From Euphorbia lathyris (taxonomy: Eukaryota; Streptophyta; Magnoliopsida; Malpighiales; Euphorbiaceae), in the NCBI RefSeq assembly GCF_963576675.1, contig NC_088911.1, positions 136,837,929-136,901,928 of the forward strand: a DNA stretch of 64,000 bases, in the 5' to 3' direction. Position numbers and translations under genes: made by a program. Below the pieces are notes generated by a model. The model did not search any database. It saw only the letters and a list, made by a program, of their open reading frames with translations, and was not told the DNA's origin. This document shows, in pieces, positions 1 to 10,950 of this stretch (the stretch's first letter is position 1; every line of letters begins with the position of its first letter).

Positions 1-1149
1 CGTAGACCACCTTACGCGGGGCGTATCATGGGATTTCTGCACCAAATAATGTTGCTCCATACTTGTACTTTATGAAATTACAACATTGCCCTTGCTTGAT
101 GTCTATAAATAGGAAGCTCTTAAACTTCATTTGATACCACCAAGAAACAATCATACACTAGAGAGCAAACTATACTTGTTTTGATTATTGTTGTAGTATA
201 GATTCAGTTTTTGTAGCTAAACTCTCCACCTCGAGAGCTTTTTCGGTTGTTCCGGCATTTCATCGAAGCTCTGCTCCACCATTCATCACCAAGCTAGAGA
301 GTTCCACCTCCACGACCTAGGAGACGACTTTGAGTCCGGTTAGCTAGTTTCAAGGGCGGATTCTCCCCTTTTACATGCTAATTAGCTTGTACTCTTCCTA
401 TGTATTAGGCTTGGTTGTATTCCATTTATATACATTTCATATTTATAATTTCATGATTCATAATCTCTATTTCCCTTTACGTGTTAGTGTTTGCTACTTG
501 TTTTGATATTGATAATTGATTATTATGTAGGAGAACGCGATTTCCGACGCCATTCGGGCTATCCTTAGGGAGTTATATAGGTGTTGCCCTACCGGAAGTG
601 ACAAACCAGAAACCGTAGGAATTGACAAGCCACGGAACTTACGGGCCCTAGTTTCTAATTCCCCCGTATTAGACACGCCTTGACTAGGAATCACGTAGTC
701 TAAGTGCTTCACGGGTCGGTCCTACTACACTTAGTCATCTTTGCAAGAGTAAACTATTATCCGTATACATTTAGAGTCGTTATTTATCGTGGTTATAACT
801 TATCGATATTCATCCCACTTCATAGGGTTTTAGCTACACAAATCTGAGTCGCCAATAGTTAGGGATAGTGTGTAGTTGTGTCTTACTTTACCCCAAAGTA
901 ATCGCCGCTTAAATAACATACGAAACCGAGTCGTCTAATACTTGTAATTATAAATCTCGTGGATTCGATACCCGGTCTTAACCGGATTATTACTTGATAC
1001 GACGGGGTACACTTGCCCCTAAGTAGTCGTAGCGTCTAGTAGAGTTAAGAGCAATTTATAAAGATCACATCCATAGATATAGAGTCCGCGCTCATAATAT
1101 AAATATTTCTTCCTCGTGAAAACTCTACCACTAGACGGTACGCACATCA
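1..1149 (+). mobile_element. Athila/Tat-type Ty3/gypsy LTR (3' part), inserted in copia A
   Basis: No coding sequence is credible here. The stretch reads as the promoter-to-end part of a long LTR. A TATA box lies at 104-110. The block around 958-1020 (a GGATTCGATACCCGG-like start followed by a TTACTTGATACGACGGGGTAC stretch) parallels the U5 of the Athila-like LTR ending at 5363. The sequence stops at CGCACATCA (1141-1149), the same style of terminus as CCGCATCA there. Directly after it, copia RT coding begins in mid-domain. It is therefore the 3' LTR of an element lying to the left, or a solo LTR. The left end is outside the window, so the two cannot be told apart. Confidence 0.65.
104..110 (+). 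promoter_or_regulatory. TATA box of the left-edge LTR
   Basis: TATAAAT lies in a TCTATAAATAGG context, the same core promoter form as in the other Athila-type LTRs of this window (4426-4433 and 11662-11669). It would start transcription rightward into copia A. Confidence 0.55.
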
Positions 1150-1967
1150 ACTACGGTGAGACCTTTGCTCTTGTTGCTAGGTTAGAGGCAATACGTATAT
1201 TATGTGCATATGTTAGTTTCATGAACTTCAAACTATTTCAAATGGATGTCAAGAGTGCATTTCTTAATGGTTTTATAAACGAAGAGGTATATGTTAGTCA
1301 GCCTCCTGGGTTTGAAGATCCAAAATTTCCAAACCACGTTTATAAACTCAAGAAGGCCCTGTACGGCCTGAAACAAGCACCACGTGCTTGGTATGAGAGG
1401 TTGACCAGTTTCCTGCTGACCAGGAACTATGTCAAAGGTAAAGCTGACACAACCTTGTTCATTAAGAAAAAGGGTAAAGATACCCTGCTGGCACAAATTT
1501 ACGTAAATGATATTATCTTTTGTGCTACTAATGAATCTATGTGCAAAGAATTTAGTAAACAGATGCAAACTGAGTTCGAAATGTCAATGATGGGCGAACT
1601 CAACTTCTTCCTCGGACTTCAAATTAAGCAAGGGAAGAACGACATCTTCATTAGTCAGTCCAAGTATGCCAAAGAAATATTGAAGAAATTTGATATGGAA
1701 GAATGTAAGCCCATATCTACCCCAATGGGTACTGACACTGTGCGTTGTGCTGACGAGAAAGGTAAGTCAGTAGACAGCAAGTTATATTGAGGTATGATTG
1801 GCTCTCTACTGTATCTAACTACTAGTAGGCCTGACATTCAGTACTCAGTATGTTATTGCACAAGATATCAAGCTGACTCCAGGGAATCTCACTATATAGC
1901 TGTCAAAAGAATTTTTAGATATCTACAGAGCTCAGTTAATGCAGGTTTATGGTATCCAAATACAAAT
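1150..1967 (+). pseudogene. Copia A reverse transcriptase (broken, 5' part missing)
   Basis: This is the Ty1/copia RVT_2 domain, starting at the YGETFA block and running through [12 protein letters not shown], the [12 protein letters not shown] block and the catalytic-box region to LNFFLGLQIKQGK and YLQSSVNAGLWYPN. It would copy element RNA into cDNA. It is dead: the YVDD box reads YVND (about 1501-1512), and an in-frame TGA at 1788-1790 replaces a codon that is CGA in the related copy at 20555, consistent with deamination. Upstream gag, protease and integrase are absent. The left edge abuts the end of the Athila-type LTR. At 1967 the frame is interrupted by copia B and resumes at 26397 after the CAAAT duplication. 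Confidence 0.9.
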
Positions 1968-2087
1968 TGTTGTAGGGCCCACAAGTTCACCAACAGCTCC
2001 ACCATTAGTATGATATTGTCCGCTTTGGGCCAAGCCCGCACGGATTTGTTTTTGGGCTCCTTCCCAAAAGGCCTCATACTAATGTAG
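1968..2087 (+). repeat. Foreign head of the copia B 5' LTR, TRIM-LTR-like
   Basis: The 3' LTR of copia B and the LTR of copia A both open with TGTTGAAACAC and about 40 bp of related sequence. The 5' LTR instead opens TGTTGTAGGGCCC and carries about 120 bp of unrelated sequence. This sequence holds an 11-bp inverted repeat CATTAGTATGA (about 2003-2013 and 2074-2084). From memory it resembles LTRs of small non-autonomous TRIM elements; that is an uncertain recollection. Its outer edge coincides exactly with the CAAAT target duplication. Confidence 0.6.
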
Positions 2088-3385
2088 TTGGTTAAGTATA
2101 ATATATATACATATTCTAAACACACTAAGTTTAAATGCTTTGATTTAATTCTACTAATGTGTTTGTTCAATGTTGAGTTAAAATACTATAAGACATAAGA
2201 ATCGAAAGGCCCAAGCCCAATACGGAAGCCAAGGCCCAAATCAAACAACTCAGTACACTCGGCCCGCGTATGTCAAGACGTTGCCGTTTTTTGAACAAAA
2301 ACGCAACTCAGCAAACGGAAGGATCTAGAAGACCTTCGGGAACAACTTCATAATGAAGCTGCTGAGTCGTCTCGACAAAGCGTACAAGACAGCAGCTGGC
2401 AAAGGAAAACTTCCAGACAAAGTGTTTCCTCTTTTGGCAAAGTTCAGACGACACAGTATACTGTCCAGTTGACTTTACCATAAAAGGAGAGACCATCTGC
2501 TGAGCTGACCGAGGACAAAAGATACACGATTGTGATTGGCCGACAGCTCTGAGCAAGTCAGGATGACAACGACACATAGCCGTTTCCCTCCAACGGTTAT
2601 TTCGAAATTCGAAATGATCGACGCCCAGACATCTCTATAAATAGTGCCATCACAAGCTTCACAATACACAGAACTTGATCAAGCCATTACGCTGACCAAA
2701 TCTCTACAAGTTCTACAAGCAAGAAGCAAAGCAAAAATTCTTACACTACATTTCTCATATCTGTGTAAAAGTCTAGAGTGATTGTAAATCGTCTAAAGTG
2801 TCTTAGCACATCTTTGTATTAGGACAAAACACTTATCATTTCTAGAGATAGAAAGGAGAGGCTGAGTACTCGGTTTTAAGTACTCAGCGGAGAGATTAGG
2901 ATTGAGTAGAAGTATAGAGGAAGGTACTCTTGTCATACTCAATTGCTGATATTGTAAAAGGTTTGAGGCTCTACCTTTAAAGAGCTCAGTAGAGTATTTG
3001 AAATCTCGGAACGTGTTCCGGGGACAGGACGTAGGCTTAGAAGAAGCCGAACCTGGATAAATCTGCTGAGTGAAGTATTTCTTACCTTAACTCCTTATTT
3101 ATATTGCTTGCTTTAAATAATCAAAACTGACCAAGTGAAGAGGTCAAGTTGAGTTGTGCGCGTTGAACGTCTGAGCTCAGGAATAGACTCTAAGTGCTAT
3201 CTCCTGACTTAAGCTAAGAAACTGACCTAGTCACCTATTGACTAAGCCAGTACCTTACTGTTTACTCAACGCCGCTGTTCAAACTCTTTAAAAAAAAAAA
3301 GAAGTCTGCCTAAATTGCAAAAAGTTTAAATAGTTCCTAACCCCCCCCCTTGGAACTATACTTGCAACTAAACAAGGGACCAACA
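1968..3385 (+). repeat. 5' LTR of copia B
   Basis: From 2088 on it matches the 3' LTR at 25090-26396 closely. The TATA box is at 2636-2643 in a CTCTATAAATAG context, and a C-run lies just before the end. It ends GGACCAACA, with the primer binding site 2 bp downstream. The first 120 bp do not match the 3' LTR and are described separately. Confidence 0.9.
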
Positions 3386-3387
3386 AG

Positions 3388-3399
3388 TGGTATCAGAGC
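3388..3399 (+). other. Primer binding site of copia B (tRNA-iMet)
   Basis: TGGTATCAGAGC lies 2 bp after the LTR end. It is the complement of the initiator tRNA-Met 3' end and the standard minus-strand primer site of Ty1/copia elements. Confidence 0.9.
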
Positions 3400-3447
3400 T
3401 TAAAAGCTCACTTTAAAAGGTCTAACAACCTTGAGCTGATCCCTACC

Positions 3448-4286
3448 ATAGGCGAAAACAACACTCGGTTTCTCCCTGGAAACCAAACAACTCAAATACT
3501 GCCTGAGGGGCTGTCCATTACTAGGCCTCCCCTATTCTTCGGGTCAAACTATACCTTCTGGAAGAATAGGATGAAGAACTTCATTCAGGCTACAAACATG
3601 AGTGCCTGGCTATCTATAGTCCAAGGCCCGTTTGTACTTGTCGAGGTTGTGGCTGGCCAAACAGTTATAAAAGCTGAGGCCAAATGGACAGAGGATGATC
3701 TTAAGAAGCTTCAAAACCATGCTTCGGCTATCAATATGCTTCACTGTGCGCTCGATGCTGCAGAATATAACAAAATCTCAGGTTGCGAGTCGGCACAAGA
3801 GATCTGGAAAAAGCTGGAAGTCACCTACGAGGGAACAAATAAAGTGAAAGAATCCAAGGTGAATCAGCAGATGAGACTGTACGAGCTGTTCGAGATGAAC
3901 AATGATGAGGGCATTTCAGACATGAACGCAAGGTTCACCAACATCATAAATGAGCTCAAGAGACTTGGGAAAATCTTCACTGAGGAAGAACAAGTCAAAA
4001 AGATACTCAGGAGTCTTCCGAAGGACTGGCAAGCAAAGAAGACAGCAGTTGAGGAAGCTCAGGATTTAACCACCTACAAATATGACGAACTCATTGGTTC
4101 ATTGCTGACCCATGAGATATCCATGAAAAACTTTGAGGTGAAGGAAAAATCTAAAGACAAGAAGCAGAAGTCACTTGTCATGAAAGCTGACTCCACTGAC
4201 GGGAGTTCAACTGATGATGAGGAGATGGCTATGTTCACAAGGAAGATGAAAAGGCTATTCAAGAAGAGTGACAAATACTCTAAAAA
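3448..4286 (+). pseudogene. Copia B gag, N-terminal part (interrupted)
   Basis: Structural capsid protein of the element. The readable frame contains the plant copia gag (UBN2-type) pattern: a PPLFFGSNYTFWKNRM block, then W-I-W-like helices, LYELFEMNN and an LRSLPKDWQAKKTAVEEAQDL block, then a lysine-rich tail. The first in-frame ATG is at 3571, but the conserved reading continues upstream without stops to an ATA at 3448-3450. I infer that this ATA is a mutated start codon, since the family motif begins before 3571. At about 4286, after a KYSKKP stretch, the frame runs into Athila-type LTR sequence. The rest of gag resumes near 17289, and the segment between has lost the first part of a zinc knuckle. 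Confidence 0.8.
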
Positions 4287-5363
4287 GCCTTCCCTGCTCG
4301 GCGAGCAGCCCTGCGGGAATTGGTCAAAAAGACCAATTCCACCCCCACGAAGCCACGTTCGGCCCCACGTCTTCCTACACCAATAAGGACACGAAAATAG
4401 GTCAAAACGAGGCCCGAGACGCGTCTATAAATAGGATTTTTCCATTGTAATTCAATATCTTCGTTTTTGTAAATTATTTTAGCTTTCCCCTTGTAATTCC
4501 TCTTCATCTTCTCCATCTTCCTCAACCTCCATTGAAGCTCCTTCAAAGCTTTCCCTCGAGGAATTATCAAGGTCCGTCCTTAAGATCAAGTCGCCGGCTG
4601 CAGAGTAAACAGGTTCCCTAAAAGGGATTTTTGTATCTCCTTTTATCTTTCCATGTTTGTACTCTTTGATACAGTTGCCGAACTTGACTTATTGTATCTT
4701 GTGACAATTATCTTCGCCTTTAATAATAATTTAGCTCTTGTTTTGCTCTATGTTTATTGTCTAATCTTTGTCTCACGCTTTATTCAATTGGTTTAACTCA
4801 TTCAAAAGCCCCAATATCTAGTAGGCACATATTGCGAGCTGAATCTGACCTAGTCAGAGCCTAGGAGATTGACGACCTCTTAGTTGATTAAGCGCCAATT
4901 TACTGAGCCTTAGACCTAGTTTCGGCCTTAGGGAATCACGCGCTAGGAACCTCAGGAGGGTAAGTAGGGTTAATCGCCTTGAATACAAGTGACTCAGATT
5001 AGGTTTTTATTCAATAGACTTGATAATCTATCTTTATTATTATCGTTCATACCATGTTCCTTCGAATAGTTTCATTAATGAAAGATCAATTAGGGGTAGA
5101 GTAACTTAGTTAGGCATAGAATTAGATAACTTAGTTAGAATTAGATAACTTAGCTAGGATTAGCATAAATCAACCTAGGAGTAGATTAATTAAACAAACC
5201 AAACTCAAAACCCCCTAAGCCTAGATAACATCCGAGACCGAGTAGCTTGATACTTGCAGAAATAAATCCTGTGGACGATAACCTGGACTTAAACCAGAAA
5301 TTTATTACTTGATAATGACGGGGTACACTTATCCCTTAGTGAGGTTTTCTAGAAACCGCATCA
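4287..5363 (+). repeat. 5' LTR of the left Athila-like unit (5'-truncated)
   Basis: It matches the intact LTR at 59336-61001 (reverse) from a CCTTCCCTGCTCGG point onward, so the U3 start and most of the GC-rich hairpin array are missing. TATA box TATAAATA is at 4426-4433. It ends CCGCATCA at 5363, six bases before the primer site. Confidence 0.85.
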
Positions 5364-5369
5364 AGTTTT

Positions 5370-5387
5370 TGGCGCCGTTGCCGGGGA
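5370..5387 (+). other. Primer binding site (tRNA-Asp type)
   Basis: TGGCGCCGTTGCCGGGGA is complementary to the 3' end of plant tRNA-Asp(GUC), the usual primer of Athila/Tat-lineage elements. Confidence 0.9.
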
Positions 5388-5741
5388 TTTATTTCTTCTG
5401 CAATATCAAACCAAAGGTCGAATTGTTAGTTTAGGCATTCTTTGTGAATATATCCTTTGTCAATATCATATATACTTGTTTATAATGATTCTTTTTATTA
5501 CGTATCTATACCGTTTATACTTGTTTATATACACATATTTATATATACTCATTTATGATAACCATCCCTGTTTATACTTACGCTTGTTTATATTCGTTTG
5601 TACGAACTTATAGTTATCAAATTCATCTATACATGTCTGTATGTGTTTATTTATACTGTTCTTATACTTGTACAAAACTGTATGATTTGTATGATTTCCC
5701 TTCAGCTTTCATTTATTTCTGTATTTATCTTTTCTCAGCAT

Positions 5742-7199
5742 ATGCCTACGAGATCAACGAAAATACCGGTTGTCCCTCTTAACCCTGAACTTGAACGTAC
5801 TCTTCGCAGGAGCAAACAGATCGGAAAGCTGAAGCAAGACGAGATCATCGAGCCTATCAAGCCTATCAAGATGACTGACAATGAACGGAACAATGAGCGG
5901 AACCCTGAGAACATCGGACCAGAAAACGACACTCGTTTGATGAGTGAGATCCGGGCACCGCACCGACATCAGCATCTGTCAGGCATTGCTGCTCCAAACA
6001 TTCCGGCAAACACATACGAAATCAAGTCTGGTATAATTCACTTGATCCAACAGATCGGACTGTTTGGAGGAGAAGCACATGAAAGCCCGAATGATCATCT
6101 GGATCGCTTCCTAATGTGCGCAGACACTGCAAGGACCAATGGGGTCCCCCAAGATGCTGCTAGACTGAAACTGTTCCCGTTCTCTCTGACGGGGCAAGCT
6201 TTGGAATGGCTGAGAACACTGGAGCCCGGTCCAATCACGACATGGGCAGGGTTGGAGAAGGAATTCTTGTCCTACTACTTCCCTCCCTCGAAGACAGCAA
6301 TGCTCAGGGGTGAGATCACATCCTTGTACCAACCCGAGCATGAGGCGCTCCACACATCTTGGACTCGATTCAGGAAAATGATGCGCATGTGCCCTTATCA
6401 TGACATACCCAAGCATCAGTTAGTGAGCGTCTTCTATCACGGACTAACACCCACCAACAGAGCCATTGTGGACTCCGCAGCGGGTGGAGATTTGTTTAGA
6501 AAGACAGCAACAGAGGCATATGACATGATTAATGAGCTGGCCAGGAAGAGTGTGCAGTGGCAAGAACAGAAGCTCGCCGGCCCTACAAGGCAGCGGGTAT
6601 TCGCTGTGGAAGAACAGGAACAGAATCCGGTTGTTGCGGATTTGAGTAGGAAAATGGACGTACTGTTGGCTATGCTCAGCCGACCTCCCACCTGCGTGCA
6701 CTGTGGCGGCGACCACAATGGAAAGGATTGCCAAGCAGGTAGCCCTTTCGCTAGAGATGGGGATGAGATGGTCAACTATGTTGGGGGGTAGCCGAGATAC
6801 AATCAGAACTATAACAACTCCAACCCCAACAACTACAACTCCTACAACAACAACAACAATGGCAACTACAGGAGGCCTCAGCACCCGAACCTCTCTTACG
6901 GGAATTCAAATCAAAATGTGCTCCGACCTCCTAGCGGATTTGTTCAAGAGCATAGAGAGCAGGGGCTTGGCATGCCCCCATACCAACAGCAAAATCAAGG
7001 GCCAGTGCAACACCCTAAGGAATCTGACGAAGTGATCACTCTTTTGAAGGAGATCTCGGCTAGGCTTGCCAACAACGAAGCCTTCTGCAAGGATTTGAGC
7101 AATCAGGTAGCTCAGATTAATAGGGACAGGCAGGAAAGGCCACAGGGTTCTCTCCCGAGCACAACGGAGAAGAATCCAAAGATCCTGAGAAAGGATTGA
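5742..7199 (+). pseudogene. Athila-like gag with one in-frame stop
   Basis: Nucleocapsid/capsid protein. The likely start is the ATG at 5742 (MPTRSTKIP...). An open frame runs back to 5598, but it encodes a hydrophobic TATA-repeat leader unlike gag. A retrotransposon gag domain spans about 6040-6560, with FGGEAHESPNDHLDRFL, LTGQALEWLRTL, FLSYYFPPSKTAMLRGEI and VFYHGLTPTNRAIVDSAAGG blocks. A CVHCGGDHNGKDC knuckle lies at about 6694-6732 in the Athila/Tat form. TAG at 6789-6791 interrupts the frame just before an asparagine-rich stretch. The same frame then continues to TGA at 7197-7199 with a Q-rich and coiled C-terminus. No protease or RT follows. Confidence 0.85.
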
Positions 7200-8198
7200 G
7201 TACGGGGGAGAAATCGGGTTCTCCTCGGTTTTTAATTCAAAGTTTGAACAATTCCATTATGCATTCCCTTTTCTTTTTGTTTTCCTTTATTGATTATTGA
7301 ATTTTAATCTCGTTGTTTATTTGCACGGTCAAACTTTGTTCCCCCGCACTCTAAAAAAAAAAAAAAAATTTCCCAACTCGAGCGAGTTAGGCACTGCCCA
7401 GCTCGCCGGGGTGGCCGACACGGGCTGTTCGGGATTTTGAAATCCCGAACCAAAAAAAAAAGAGAAAAAGAAAGGAAGAAGAAATATAAAATAAAAGAAA
7501 AAAGGAAGAAAGAATAAGAAAAAGGGGGGGTGACTCATCATCCCCTTCCCCACCTTCTTCTTCCCTTCTCTCTTCTTTCTTTTATTCTATTCTTTTCTTC
7601 TTCCCTTCTTCTTCTCCTTTTGCTTCTCCAAAACCTAACCCCCCAAATCCACCATTCTAACTCGAATTCAAGATTTAAGGTATGAATCTTTACCTATTTT
7701 TGATTTCTAACATGTTTCTAGGCTTAGATTTTAGCTTAGGGTGATAATTTTTGAGTTTTAAGAAAAACCTAAATTTTAGGTTTCTCTCTCTTTTCTCAAC
7801 TTAATCTCTTGTTTGCTTTTAAATTCTTGATTTCCTTGCAATTTGTGTTGACATGATGATTAATTTATAGTTTGGGTGTGATTTCCATTCTCAATTTGTG
7901 GATATTTGGAGAAATTGCTCAATTTGGGTAAAATCCCCATTTTAGCTCAAAGTTCAACTATTCAAATTATAGTTAGAAACGTATCAATGGAGTTGTGAAT
8001 TGCATTCTTTTTATGTTTTAGTCATTGGGTATCTCCAATTTTGCATGAATTTGTGAATTTCGGGTGAAACACTTAGGGACCAAATACTTATGGTTTAGTC
8101 CCTAAGTTCCTAAGGCTATGATTTTTGGTTGTTTGGGGGTTTATGTTGAAACTTGTAAATATGTTCTAACTCTTCCATTTTTGGTCTATTCAGGAACT
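7200..8198 (+). other. Non-coding spacer with candidate promoter/leader region
   Basis: This stretch lies between gag and the downstream ORF, where an autonomous Athila element would carry pol. It contains an A-run (about 7352-7368), a short GATTTTGAAATCCCGAAC-type inverted piece (7432-7450), long purine then pyrimidine tracts (7451-7620), and a candidate 514-bp intron (next entry). I see no protein-coding remnant of pol. Confidence 0.7.
7680..8193 (+). other. Candidate intron upstream of the ATHILA-type ORF
   Basis: AAG|GTATGAAT at 7677-7687 is a good donor. The ORF ATG at 8199 follows ATTCAG|GAACT, a good acceptor after a T-rich, low-GC stretch. The same arrangement is present in the inverted copy (donor complement near 16530, acceptor complement near 16010) and the acceptor recurs in the third copy near 63758. 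In those two copies the acceptor reads CCTCAG|GAACT; the left arm has lost 3 bp. Splicing would bring the ORF close to a short leader exon. This is inference from motifs only. Confidence 0.45.
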
Positions 8199-9392
8199 AT
8201 GGGTCGGAAAGGCAAAGCTAAGGTCGTCGTCGAGAATGAAGCCGAATCTGAGGTCGAGTTCGACGAAAGCCTCCAAGCTAAGTATGATCCACCCTTTGGT
8301 CTTATTGATGAACGTGAGGGAATATTGTACGATAGGTTTTCCAAGCAAGACCTTGCCACACACATAGTTGTTGATCAAACTTATTTATCGAGTATAGGTT
8401 TAAAGAAGGATTTCAATGAAATCCTCAAATTCCACGGCTGGTATAGACTAGCCACCAAACAGACTCCAGTTTATCACAACTTTACCATGGAATTCTTGAC
8501 CACTTGGAAAAAAGAGCTACCCTTGGGCGGTGGGAAACACTCTTTTAGACTAAACGGTAAACCCTACCGTCTCGATGGCACCACACTAGCAGCCCTAATG
8601 GGAGTTTATAACGACCCAGAGGCAATCTCAGACTTTGAGAAGCCTATAACAAAAGATATAGCTTGGGAACAACTCACAAGCATATCAGACTTTAACTCCC
8701 AGACTGCTAGCCCAGTCGCTCTCCTAGACCCACTTCTCAATCTTGTTCACAAATTTGTGGCCCACAACTTATTGGGCAAAAACGAGAGCAATAAAGTCTC
8801 AAAGACGGAATTGCTCATACTATGGTGCGTGGCCAACCACAAACACGTGGACAATATCAAGACCATATTTGAAGGCTTCTCAAGCCAAACAAGTGGAAAA
8901 CGCGGTTCCCTAGGCCTTGGGCACTTAGTTACCAACCTACTTGAGAGCCAATTCAAAAATTTGGACAAACCCGAAATTGCTATTTACCCCACTTTGCTCA
9001 ACTCCAAGTTTTTGGGGAAATCTACTTTTCAAGAAGTCTTAAACAGGAACCCAACCGGAGGAGCAAGCTCTAGCGTAGGGGGAAGAAAAAGAGCACGAGT
9101 TCCACAACAGCAAAGGGACGAAGAACCTGAGGAAGAAGAACCTGCGACAGCAGGAGACCAAAGGGAACACCAAGCGTCGGGGACGGAGGCCCAGTTCCAA
9201 GCCATCAACACTATGATGGCAGAAATGCGAGATCTTAACCTACGGACCTTTAACACTATTCAGCAGATGGACCAACGGTTCACCAACTTTGAGCAGAACA
9301 TGGACCGAAGGCTTTCGGGTCTTGAATACGTAGCAGCAGACTACTGCGAGCGCTACAACATGCCTTGGACATACCCCCCGGCCGATCAGTAA
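8199..9392 (+). CDS. ATHILA ORF-1-type protein of unknown function, intact copy
   Basis: The start is set at the ATG at 8199 (MGRKGKAK), just after the candidate splice acceptor; an in-frame ATG at 8118 lies within the inferred intron. The product is 397 residues. From memory of the ATHILA ORF-1 / plant transposon protein families, it shows the same block order: an acidic N-terminus, RFSKQDLATHIVVDQTYLSS, LKFHGWYRLA, YHNFTMEFLTTW, SFRLNGKPYRLDGTTLAALM, a long helical middle, a basic GGRKRARVP patch with a following EEPEEEEP run, and a C-terminal predicted coiled-coil (about residues 325-380). It has no obvious signal peptide and no enzymatic motif. The function is not known. It is nearly identical to the products encoded at 14808-16001 and 62558-63751. 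Confidence 0.8.
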   Translation: MGRKGKAKVVVENEAESEVEFDESLQAKYDPPFGLIDEREGILYDRFSKQDLATHIVVDQTYLSSIGLKKDFNEILKFHGWYRLATKQTPVYHNFTMEFLTTWKKELPLGGGKHSFRLNGKPYRLDGTTLAALMGVYNDPEAISDFEKPITKDIAWEQLTSISDFNSQTASPVALLDPLLNLVHKFVAHNLLGKNESNKVSKTELLILWCVANHKHVDNIKTIFEGFSSQTSGKRGSLGLGHLVTNLLESQFKNLDKPEIAIYPTLLNSKFLGKSTFQEVLNRNPTGGASSSVGGRKRARVPQQQRDEEPEEEEPATAGDQREHQASGTEAQFQAINTMMAEMRDLNLRTFNTIQQMDQRFTNFEQNMDRRLSGLEYVAADYCERYNMPWTYPPADQ

Positions 9393-10950
9393 GTTGTCTT
9401 CTCCACCCTAACTCTTTACACTCGTACTTCATGATTTGTGATGCAATGTTGGAACTTATTGCATATTTTTAGTGTGAGGAGGAGGGGTAGACAAACTTAC
9501 AAAAATTGTATAAATTTTAAATTTTTGTTGCGTCGTGTCTAGTTTAGTTTAGCGTTTTTAGGTTTTGTTTATGTTTTTGCATGTGTAGGACCTAAAACCG
9601 TGAACCTCCTTCGAATCTAAACTTCGTTATTTGTCTTTGAGGGCTGAGAACCGAATCTAAAATTGCATGACAACTAGTTTAGGCGTAGGACACAACTCTT
9701 GTATCTGTAAAAGCATGAGCTACAGTTTGCATTTAGACCTTACTTTTGAAGAAATGCTAAAATCATTACTTAGGTAGATAACTTAAGAATTGAAGGCATG
9801 TGATATTAAACTTGAGTTTGGGGAAAACTAGTAAACACAAAATTGAAACCCAAAGAATTGTGAGCTGAATTTGAGCCTAAGAGCGAACATCAAAAAGCTC
9901 TTTTTTTTGACATTTTTGTGTGAATGCTTTGACTTGTGGAAGATTACAGATTTTGCACCTAATACTGTGTTGAACCTACATGCAATGATTTGAGATGATA
10001 AACGATGAATCAGCCTCATTAGAATTAACCCTTTTTCTTTACCTTATTTTTTCTTTTTCATCCACTCTAGGAAGCCCCTTTGAGCCGACATTTTTGTAGT
10101 TTGTAGATTTTTTTCTTTCGTTCTAACCCGTTTTTGCGAACCACAACTTGGTTCGCTACTTAACCTTTATTTTTGCAAAGCTCGAATTGAGCCTTTGTTT
10201 TCCTCTAGCGCTCTATCTTTGTTTATGGCATTACAGTAGCAAGCCAAAAGGCTAAGAAGTGAATGAGCATCACTATCTCAAAAAGAAAAAAAGAAAAACA
10301 GAAAAAAAAGAAAAAAAAAGGAAAAGAAAAGAGACGAACAAAAGGGAAAAACTTCATTCCCTAACTCCTAAAAATCAAAAAACGTCTCAAGAAAACATCC
10401 CAAAAGAAAAAAATAAGGGATGAATAAAAAGCTCAGTCACTTCGTATTTGCTAAAGCCATTTTAACTTTGTTTTTGTAGCACTAGAACTTTTAACCTTTG
10501 TTGTACCTTTAACCCTCTAACCACATTACAACCCCAATTAGAGGCTGTTTTTGATATCATCGGAGTCATGTAGCATAGTAGAGGAACTCGGATGAACGTG
10601 CAAAATCAGCGTAATCCTAAGCAAGAACATAAGCCGAGAGTAAACACTTTAGCCACCAAAATTGTGTGAATGAGTGAACTACCTATGGTGAGGTGTTTTA
10701 CTTAGTAATCCCCTTAAACTCGTTTAATTGAACATGTGTCCATTTGCTTAAAACTATGACCCATGATAATTGAAATGCGGCTTTTGGATATCGTGCCTCT
10801 ACTTTGTATTTCCGAATGCATGTAATTACAGATGCTTGAAGTTGTGTCAAGCACCTAGTCAAACCGGGAGGTTTTCTAGCTTGCTTGTATTGGCAGGTTT
10901 AGTTTTTTAGTTTACTTGGGGACAAGTAAAGTTTTAAGTGCGAGGAGGTT
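9393..10950 (+). other. 3' non-coding region of the Athila-like element, with PPT
   Basis: 1.56 kb without a credible ORF. It contains an A/G-rich simple tract (about 10258-10345). The region ends with a purine-rich GTGCGAGGAGG stretch (10939-10949) directly before the LTR, which I take as the polypurine primer of plus-strand synthesis. The same region, inverted, is 13250-14807, and a third version is 61002-62557. Confidence 0.7.

Noticed and set aside
5370..5387. tRNA-Asp gene
   Set aside because: Only the 18-base complement of a tRNA 3' end is present; this is a primer binding site.
5598..5741. Hydrophobic N-terminal extension of the Athila-like gag
   Set aside because: It is encoded by a TATA/TGTTTATA-rich leader and has no gag character. 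The MPTRSTK start at 5742 is more credible.
6437..6884. Minus-strand frames across the Athila-like gag
   Set aside because: They are shadows of the gag coding strand, without any domain.
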